Assembly: GCF_030272615.1 (NCBI RefSeq)
Contig: NC_081414.1
Span: 308,183,164 to 308,247,163, forward strand
Length of the DNA: 64,000 nt
Direction: 5' to 3'
From: Cryptomeria japonica
Taxonomy: Eukaryota; Streptophyta; Pinopsida; Cupressales; Cupressaceae
Both the position numbers and the translations under genes were made by a program. How positions within the stretch are numbered: position 1 is the first letter of the stretch; each line of letters starts with the position of its first letter. The notes below the pieces were generated by a model that searched no databases, was not told the origin of the DNA, and was given only the letters and a program-made list of their open reading frames with translations. This document shows positions 56,713 through 64,000 of this stretch, one piece after another.

Positions 56713-59239
56713 TGTTGGTATAGTTGCCATTGATATCAACAAGTAATGGTGCCATTGATCTCAACTAGTATAGAAGGTTACCGATATAGCTTGTCACCAG
56801 TAAGGAAGAGAATGCCATCCGACATAGTAGTTATTGGAGTCATCGATACACAAGTTAGTGCTGGCTTGTGTTGAAGACATAAGGAATGGAGACCAGTATG
56901 GTATAACAACCGACAAGTGATGTGCTGGTAGTGTATGGTTGCCAACCAACAAGTATATGACTAGTGAGCAAGTAGGGTGAGCTAATGAAGAAGTGTTGAA
57001 CCTGTATGTAGTTAGATGTCAATCAACATGACTCCCACTAGATGAAAATGATATCACAGGTTGATGATATGAATGATAGTGAGTGTTCCCAATTGGATCA
57101 CATGTGCTTAATTGAAGGTGTATCTGCTCAATGTTAGCTAAGGCATATTGGTGCAATGTCGGAAGTAGATAAAAAGGATCCACTCCCACTGGTAAGTAAT
57201 AATGCTCCGGAATAAGACAGAGATATTAAAGGTAGGTGATTGAAAACTCACACTGGATGACCTGATGAAACTCAAGGATGCCTCAGGTGTGTGAAACTAG
57301 AGATGTGAACCAGATCAGCAAGAGTTGGCATTTTGAGCCTTTAGGACAAAGAAGGAAGAGTAAAGTGATGGATTTGTCACTTTGACAAATTGATTGAGAT
57401 GATGTATTGGATGATGAAGAAGAAGCCAAGGTTGGAAAGATATAGATAGAGAGTGCAGCTAGAATGCAGATGCAGACAGATGGAGACTGTTGAAGATTGA
57501 TTACATGGTGTCATCAAGGTGGTTAGCGATAAGTATGTCCATCGATAAAGCTGACAAAGTGACAAGTGAAGGGCTCTTGTCTGATGAAGATGAGCATGCT
57601 GTGGTTTGGCAAAATGAAGTGACCAAGAAAAGGTATTCCACCAGTAGAGCTGCAAAGTCCCGATTTGAAGGTTGATCGGTTAGGGTATAACCAACAGGGT
57701 TTGTGAACTGGTAGATGAACCTAGTTGTGTGTTGGTCAGTGACAGAGTCCAAACCTAAATGATGATTGAGATAAGGTGCATGTAGATAGAGACACCACAT
57801 GGATTTTAGGTGTCAATCAAGTGGACTATGCATTGTCGGTGAGGCAGTTGAAGATTCGGTCAACATTAATATCGATAGCGGATATCACGGGTCAAGAGAA
57901 GAAGGATGCGACTTGAGATTGATTAGAGGACAAAGATTTGATTTGTTGGCATCATGATCGATGTAGTGTGTCTAGGTTTTTATTGGGGTAGGTGAAGCTA
58001 ACTGTGTGATCACTTCATCATGGTTGACAAGTACAAGATGAAAAAGAGGTCGTGTTTGTTAAATATGGCAAACGTATTTTGGATGCAATGGGATTGGTGG
58101 AGTTGATAAATCTATTGCAGGTGATGAATCTCTGAGATAATATCCAATTGGATATGGTATGCCTCTTGGTTGATGAAGGAATCCTAGCACGCCAAAGGTT
58201 TGAATGTTGGTCTAGGAGGGAAAACACATAGATAAATATGCCAACTAAATACCAAGATGGATTGATGCTACTAGATGATTAGGTGCTAGAAATTGAAGAT
58301 TGGAGTGTGAAAGTGCAACATAGATCCAACCAGTCAGAGACTTCATTGAAGATCATAGAGATTGAGTGTTGGAGGTGTAACCGGTGAGAGGATTAAGCAC
58401 TAGTTTAACTAGTAAGGTCAGAGTGACCGGTAAACTACAAAGTGAGTTGCAATGGTGTAAATCGATGGTGCTAGAAACTGCAGAAATCCAGGGAAGGGAA
58501 GAAGTGTACTATGAGTAGTTGAGGAGATTTGACAATCCAAAGAATAGTGCAGGGTTAAATAGGCAAGTGGAGTAACCGATAAGCTGAGAACCAGTAGAAG
58601 TCAGAGTGATCAGAGAACTGGTAGAGAATAGAAGAAGCATATTTAGAAGGGTTGAATTGGTAATGTTACAACATAGAGTGAAGGAAAGGAGGATCTGAAT
58701 GAGATGAGAACTGATAGAGAACAAAGTAGAGGAAGACCGGTTGAGAAAAGTAGAATTGACAGAGGAAGTTGATTGTGAGAGGTTACAAAATTCATTTGTA
58801 ACTGGGATATTACCTTTGTATTGATATTTGTTATTTTAATCATTGGGTTGGAGCTCGATGTAGGGGTTGGTTCCCTAAATCATGGGCCGGTGCACCTTGG
58901 GTTGGTGCTCCTTAGGTTGGTGTCCTAAAGAAAGGGTGGTGCTCCTTGGGTTGGTGCCCTAAATGTTGTAACTATTGTTTGACTATGAGGCTGGATTGGA
59001 GGAGTAGACTCGAACAACGTTTCTCATTGAGGTTTTTCCCATGTTGGGTTTTCCTCCTACTTTTGATGTTATGTGATGTTCCTTTTGTGTGTGGTTGCAT
59101 TTGTGTCATCCTCCTATCTCACCGGTATGTTTTCTTTATGTTAGATCTGCTAACCGGTATACACACACTTAGGATTAAAAGGTTAAAGTTTAGATACCAC
59201 TGATTCACCCCCCCTCTCAGTGGCATCTTATGTTCAACG
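56713..59239 (+). repeat. 5' LTR of element E
   Basis: About 2.5 kb, judged by the TGTTGGTAT start and the primer site after the end. The right end is firm (about 59239); the left end is not, because CATTGATRTCAAC words occur three times near 56660-56765. CCGGT words recur, and GGGTTGGTGCTC repeats lie at 58850-58970. GATTCACCCCCCCTCTCAG near the right end matches the D LTR end. Confidence 0.5.
58848..58970. repeat. GGGTTGGTGCTC repeats
   Basis: Four to five imperfect copies of GGTTGGTGCTCCTTRGGTTG within the LTR. Confidence 0.75.
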
Positions 59240-59241
59240 AT

Positions 59242-59254
59242 TGGTATCAGAGCC
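59242..59254 (+). other. Primer-binding site of E
   Basis: TGGTATCAGAGCC, the classic plant copia site complementary to initiator tRNA-Met. Confidence 0.9.
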
Positions 59255-59315
59255 TAGGTTGCCGGTTGATAAGCTTTCTCCATCTTGGGTAGATTCTAGT
59301 TTTTGTGTGAACACA

Positions 59316-59665
59316 ATGGTCTATTTTGTGTCAACCCCTACTCCAGTGTTTTATGGTTTAAACTATTCTTTATGGAGTTTTAGGATGGAAGTCTACCTAT
59401 CCTCCTTAGGGTGTAATGTGTGGATGCCAGTTGTAAATAGTCCCTCTAGACCAGTTAGTCCTCCTACCGGTCCTGAAGAAGAAATAAGAAATGAATGTAA
59501 TGTTGAAGCAATGAATGCTATACTCAGTGGTCTATCTGGTGATGTTTCTTTACAGGTGGATAGATGCAAAGTAACAAAGAGTTTGTGGGATAGGCTAAAG
59601 AAGCTCTATGGAAATGATCCTACCACTGCAGAACCAGTTTGTGAGAACAAGAAGAGAAATTTGTC
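59316..59665 (+). pseudogene. gag: E copia gag, N-terminal part
   Basis: ATG at 59316 is the first methionine after the primer site. The frame reads FYGLNYSLWSFRMEVYLSSL, then NAILSGLSGDVSLQVDRCKV and KSLWDRLKKLYG, the UBN2/gag pattern of plant copia elements (G-x-NYxxW, LxxLxxxxxxxV, ExxxxLxxLYG). It is open until D cuts it at 59665; only about 117 residues remain. The gag would assemble particles. The frame upstream to 59220 runs through LTR and primer site and is not coding. Confidence 0.75.
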
Positions 59666-60728
59666 TGTTAGGACCCGGAGGCAACTAAGAGGGGGAGGGG
59701 GGTGAATCCATTGTCTATTAATTTCAACCTATATATAACTTAATCAAACTTGATGCATAATACCGGTAAACCAAACTTAATGTTGGTTGATAGTTTAATA
59801 GTTAATAACAATACTAGTGAAGCTTAATGCATGAAACAGAAAGAAAAATAACATCCACAACACATAACACCGATATTTGTACGTGAAAACTCTGTAAGGG
59901 GAGAAAGCATGGTGGGAAACCTTACCCACAATCAGATGATACTACTGCAGATAGTATGTGTGTACAAATGGGGTCTGCACATGCAGAAAGGCCAACTAAC
60001 TAGAGCTCACTGCTCAATCACAAAATGAGAGTCACACTAACTACAATAGGATGATTAAATCCTAGATAATGTACTACTCAAAATAGCATCTTCATATGTT
60101 GGATTCAGTACCGGTTAGGTTCAAATTATCTTCTTTAAACCTTCCTTGAATCTTCAAATGATGTCTGCATGAGTAGCTCTTCTTATATTCACATATACCT
60201 AATTACATTCATCTACCACATAATCTCACAAATGAGATCTTACATATATACCAAAACCTAAGACCAAATGTGTAGGTCGGCTCGCTAAGAATATTTCAAT
60301 TATAAATGAATCAATATGTGATCCATCATGTTGGCTCAATGCATTTACATTAATAACTAATCAATAAATCATCTCCATAACGTATCGTGCTGATCTGGAA
60401 TAGATAACACATGCCAGTCCATAACCTAGACCAATTTTCTAGTAACAACAAATATGCCAACTCGATTAGACCAATAACCAAATCACCAAAACCAAGTGTC
60501 CAAACTATGCCTTTGATATAACCAAGTAATCTCCAGATGATAACAAGTCATCCTCTATGCTGGTGAACAATATAACTTGCCGGTGAACCAGATACTGGTG
60601 ACTGTGCATAAGTCACTGAACATGCCGGTGAACATAACCAAAGATCTCTAGAAAGATAGGTGCTGATAAGTGTTGACAAGTGTTGATATCAATGACAAAA
60701 CCAATGCAACACATCCATAATACCAACA
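59666..60728 (-). repeat. 3' LTR of element D
   Basis: 1063 bp; on the - strand starts TGTTGGTATTATGG and ends GGGTCCTAACA. GATTCACCCCCCTCCCCCTC lies near its end as in E. Contains several CACCGG/ACCAGT words. Confidence 0.85.
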
Positions 60729-60744
60729 ATCTCCCCCTTTGGCA
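60729..60744 (-). other. Polypurine tract of D
   Basis: On the - strand TGCCAAAGGGGGAGAT directly before the LTR; a typical copia tract. Confidence 0.88.
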
Positions 60745-61081
60745 TTGATGGCAACACAAGATGGAAAAACCATCTAAGTGCCAAAGCAGAAATGCCAAAA
60801 ACCAAAAACTAGCAATCTCCGAAGAGATCAATTAACAGAAATCAAAATACAGAATATCTCTCCCCCAATGAGTAATCTCTCCCAAAATATAATGTATTTT
60901 TCCATAGATATCTCTCTTTCTTTGACACCAAATGCCAAAGTAATACAAAAACCAGATACAACTAGTTCATAGAACTAATTACACAAACCAACTACTCCCC
61001 CTGAGAAGTAGCCCTCCTCCATCAAAGGCGGAAAAAGGTTTCTCTGTAAATTATGCTGGTCTGATGCCATTCTCCAACTGT
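60745..61081 (-). other. D untranslated region between pol and PPT
   Basis: No gene. A second purine tract (CTCAGGGGGAGTAG on the - strand, about 60991-61006) could be an extra plus-strand primer. Confidence 0.5.
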
Positions 61082-61867
61082 CTAAGTCTCTAATAGTGAG
61101 GGTATTACCCCAAGCTTCTCTTTGAGATATTCAAAAGTTTCCTTAGGCAAAGGCTTAGTAAAGATATCTGCAATTTGCTCTTTAGTATTCACATAAACCA
61201 GTTTCACTTCTTTTGCTTCAACATTCTCTTTCAGAAAATTGAATTTGATAGATACATGTTTAGTTTTGGAGTGAAATACCGGATTCTTAGATATATCAAT
61301 TTCTTCCATATTATCATAGTAAATAACTATAGGTTCTTTGCATTTTACCTTTATGTTCTTCAACATTTGTTTAATCCATAATACCTGAGTATAATTAGTT
61401 GTTGCCGCAACATATTCTGATTCTGCTGTTGATAATGATGTACAACTTTGTTTCTTGCTCAACCATGAAATTAATCTGTTACCAAGAAAGAATGCTCCGC
61501 CGGTGGTTCTTTTTCTATCATCTACATCTCCTACCCAATTAGCATCAGTGTATACACATAAATCAAAATTTTCATCTTTAGGATACCATAAACCAAGATT
61601 TGTTGTGCCTTGTAGATACCAAAAAATCCTTTTCACTGCTGATTCATGATTTTCTTTAGGATTACTCTGAAATATTGAAACAATACATACTACATTCATA
61701 ATATCAGGTCTTGTTTGTGTCAAATACATTAAACCTCCAATCATAGATTTATATCTTGTCGGATTAACAGGTGCTGAATCATCCTTCAATGATAGTTTGT
61801 CAGTTGTAGTCATAAGAGTACTTACCAGTTTAGAGTTTTCCATACCAAATTTCTTTAGTTCCTTCAA
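61082..61867 (-). pseudogene. D RT C-terminus and RNase H
   Basis: 261 open codons, reading KFGMENSKLVSTLM, SMIGGLMYLTQTRPDIMNVV and VKRIFWYLQGTTNLGLWYP, then the RNase H with YTDANWVGDVDDRKRTTGG (first Asp), SLSTAESEYVAATTN (Glu) and KTKHVSIKFNFLKE, ending with EQIADIFTKPLPK. These are the standard C-terminal motifs of plant copia pol. The stop follows at 61082. Best-preserved part of D. Catalytic residues look intact. Confidence 0.88.
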
Positions 61868-62615
61868 GTACTTATATTGATATATGAATATACCTTTATC
61901 AATTTGTGAAATCTACAATCCTAAAAAGAATTTTCTCCCCAATCATAGACATTTCAAATTATTTCTACATCTTATTAGAAAAGTCTTTACACAATCCATC
62001 TTCTCCTCTAAAAATTATATCATCAACAAAAATTTCAATAACCAAGATGTCATCATCATTCACTTTGAAATATAAGTTGTTGTCAGCATTACCTTTAGTG
62101 TAACCAAGCTTCAAAATATATTTGTCCAATCTAGCATACCAAGCTTTGGGAGCTTGCTTCAATCCGTATAAAGCTTTCCTTAACCTGCAAACCATATCTT
62201 TGTTATTTGTCAAAGAAAATCAATCAGGTTGTTCAATGTAAACTTCCTCTTCAAGATCACCATTTAGAAATGCACATTTTACATCCATTTGATATACTTT
62301 ATAGTTCTTGTGTGCTGCAAATACTAGGAATAGTCTGACTACCTCAATTCTAGCTACCGATGCAAAGGTTTCATTGTAACCAATTCCCTCTTTCTGTGAA
62401 TATCCCTTACACACTAATATTTGTTTGTTTCTGATTACCTTACCATATTCATTAAGTTTATTTCTGAATATCCATTTAGTTCCAATTACATTTTTGTTTT
62501 TATTCTGGGGAACCAATGTCCATGTGTTATTCTTTTCAATTTATTCCAATTCATCTTCCATAGCCTTAATCCAATGTTTATCTTCACATGCCTCATTAAC
62601 TGATTCTAGTTCAAT
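61868..62615 (-). pseudogene. D reverse transcriptase
   Basis: KNVIGTKWIFRNKLNEYG, YNETFASVARIEVVRLFL and YQMDVKCAFLNGDLEEEVYI, then a TGA near 62217 and RKALYGLKQAPKAWYARLDK with IFVDDIIF as the active site (YVDD in most plants, Phe in first place here). Further breaks lie between 61868 and 61964 and at 62541. The Asp pair is kept. Confidence 0.85.
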
Positions 62616-63248
62616 TTAAGAAATTAAACATACCTCTTCATTTTCTAGTCTTCCTCTTGTCATAACTCCTTGATACTTATTCCCAATTATTTGACTTTCA
62701 GAGTGATTCAATCTTACATACATGGGTGTATTCACTTGCTGCTGTTCTTCAGTCACTGTGGAATTCTCTGATGATGCCGGTGTGACTGGATCAACATTAT
62801 GTACTGGTGCATTCTGTATAGGTTCATTTGTGATTATCTCAGTTGCTGGTTTAGAGTCTATAGACCTTGAATCTCTTCTAAAGTGTTCATCAATCTTCAC
62901 ATTTGCACTCTGAATGATTTTTTGCAATCTTTTATTTAAACATCTATATGCGTTGCTCTTAGATGAATAACCAAGAAATATTCCTTCATCACTTCTAGGA
63001 TCAAATTTACCAATATAATCATCTCTCCTAATGTAACATGTGCTTCCAAATATTCTGAAATATTTAAGAGTAGGAGTATTACCAAACAATAGTTCATGAG
63101 GGGTCTTACCGGTTTCACCTTTGATATGAACTCTGTTGAATGTATAAATCGCTGTATTCACTACTTCTCTCCAATACACATGAGGTAGGTTTGCTTCTAA
63201 TATCATTCTTCTAGCTGCATCTAGAATAGTTTTGTTCTTCCTTTCCAC
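62616..63248 (-). pseudogene. D integrase C-terminal part and linker
   Basis: VERKNKTILDAARRM contains the integrase Glu, followed by YWREVVNTAIYTFNRV, KTPHELLFGNTPTLKYFRIF, GYSSKSNAYRCLNK and a Ser/Thr/Pro-rich linker to the RT. Open over 210 codons. Confidence 0.82.
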
Positions 63249-63931
63249 AACTCCATTCTGTTGGGGTGTCTGAGGTGCTGATAGTTATCTTCTGATTCCA
63301 TTCACTTCACAGAATGTATTAAATTCCTTAGATGTGAATTCACCTCCTTGATTTGATCTTAAACATTTTATTTTCTTACCAATTTCATTCTCTAGCATTG
63401 CATTGAATAGTTTGAATTTCCCAAAAGCTTTTGATTCTCCCTGAGAAAAGTAACCCAACACATTCTAGAATAATCATCAATGATTAGCATAAAATATCTA
63501 TCTCCTTGTAGACTTCTAGTTCTTGTCGGACCACATAAGTCAGCATGAATTAAACCAAGAACATCATTGGATTTCTTTGGAATACTCTTAAAAGTTGTTC
63601 TAACTTGCTTTCCAAGTTGACATTCCTTACATACCTGATGTTGAGGTTTTACAATCTGAGGTAAATCCCTTACTGCCTTAGTTGTACTAATCTTTATAAT
63701 GCAATCAAAATTCACATGAAAAAGTCTCTTATACCATAACCAACTTTCATCAATATGTGCAATCAAGCATGTCTTCTCATTGTTATTCAAGTGAAAGATA
63801 TTACCTCTAGTTTGATTAACGGTTACAATTTCCAAACCAGTTCTATTCATGATTTTGCATTTACCATTCTTGAATTGTAACTGAAATCCTTTTTCGACTA
63901 ATTGACCAACACTCAAAAGATTATGCTTCAA
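63249..63931 (-). pseudogene. D GAG-pre-integrase and integrase core
   Basis: The N-terminal part reads NLLSVGQLVEKGFQLQF and carries H and C ligands (LFHVNFDCI, VCKECQLGK). The core begins with LIHADLCGP (first Asp) and MLIIDDYSRMCWV. A frameshift near 63400 follows, and the second Asp region reads RSNQGGEF in place of RSDNGGEF, with Asn at codon 63351-63353. This change should abolish strand transfer. Integration would thus need a helper. Confidence 0.82.
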
Positions 63932-64000
63932 ACCTTCAACATAATAAATGTTGTTAGTATTGTGCTTACCATCAAAAGATATAGTGCCTTTTCCTCTAAT
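63932..64000 (-). pseudogene. D pol continuing past the window edge
   Basis: The last 69 bases still read as the start of the GAG-pre-integrase region (SFDGKHNTNNIYYVEGLK-type on the - strand), in front of the integrase. The rest is outside the window. Confidence 0.5.

Larger units (their letters stand above)
56713..59665 (+). mobile_element. Ty1/copia element E, truncated by D
   Basis: The LTR (56713 to about 59239), initiator tRNA-Met primer site (59242-59254) and start of gag (59316-59665) are in + order. Element D interrupts gag at 59666, and the rest of E lies outside the window. Left end uncertain; the E LTR start TGTTGGTAT with CATTGATATCAAC downstream resembles the D LTR start, so D and E are probably related families. 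Confidence 0.6.
59666..64000 (-). mobile_element. Ty1/copia element D, 5' end outside window
   Basis: On the - strand: pol fragments (64000 to 61082), a short tail, polypurine tract (60744-60729) and a 3' LTR (60728-59666). Its gag and 5' LTR lie beyond 64000. It inserted into the gag of E in opposite orientation. The left target duplication would be TTGTC (59661-59665), to be checked at the other end. Pol is broken by stops and a catalytic substitution. Confidence 0.82.

Noticed and set aside
57377-57800. Overlapping - strand frames in the E LTR
   Set aside because: No domain, and composition follows the CCGGT-rich LTR; shadows.
59220-59315. E gag beginning at 59220
   Set aside because: That start is GTG and the stretch covers the LTR end and primer site; the first ATG is at 59316.

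Overview
The window is plant nuclear DNA made almost entirely of LTR retrotransposons nested inside one another. I found no convincing host gene, no tRNA or rRNA, and nothing prokaryotic. Plant origin rests on Ty3/gypsy polyproteins of the Tat type (gag, protease, G-patch, reverse transcriptase, two RNase H domains, integrase), antisense plant mobile domain (PMD) reading frames, and Ty1/copia elements primed from the initiator tRNA-Met site. Kilobase-long leaders and deep nesting suggest a very large genome such as a conifer's, but the species is a guess.

Layout. Positions 1-1865 hold a decayed coiled-coil coding tail, a 122-bp (AT)n tract and an ATGATG-rich spacer. An old gypsy-like element, Z, begins with a 5' LTR at 1866-3066 and has only gag/protease-type coding (3083-4589). 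Element A (4590-55124, + strand, target-site duplication ACACC on both sides) interrupts Z, which resumes at 55130-55976. A is itself split twice: by element C (11060-28838, - strand, duplication CCTAG) between its G-patch and RT regions, and by element B (33003-52282, + strand, duplication GCAGA) just after its pol. Without B and C, A is about 13.5 kb; C is 17.8 kb and B is 19.3 kb. By eye the LTR pairs of A differ more (about 6% over the first 200 nt) than those of B and C (about 2-3%), which agrees with the nesting order Z, then A, then B and C. From about 56.7 kb to the end lie two copia elements: E (+ strand, long LTR, PBS, start of gag) and D (- strand, 3' LTR, PPT, pol), which interrupts the E gag.

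How the parts work. A, B and C share one plan: LTR with a TATA box, primer site, a long leader carrying short-motif arrays, gag-pol, an A-rich tract with a conserved motif, and a polypurine tract before the 3' LTR. B and C also carry, between pol and 3' LTR, a convergent antisense unit: a TATA box, then a short-motif array, then a PMD reading frame. All copies are damaged by stops, frameshifts and catalytic substitutions, so any present mobility would need proteins from relatives.

The most striking signal is the arrays. In the leaders of A, B and C a family-specific word recurs every 21-22 nt: CRTACGAG in A, TAGCGCRT in B, ACACAGGCGCA in C (+ strand). B has the reverse complement of its word before its 3' LTR, in a 60-bp higher-order repeat with 18-21-21 spacing; there the array forms the 5' leader of the antisense PMD unit. 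C has a smaller version that inverts in the middle.
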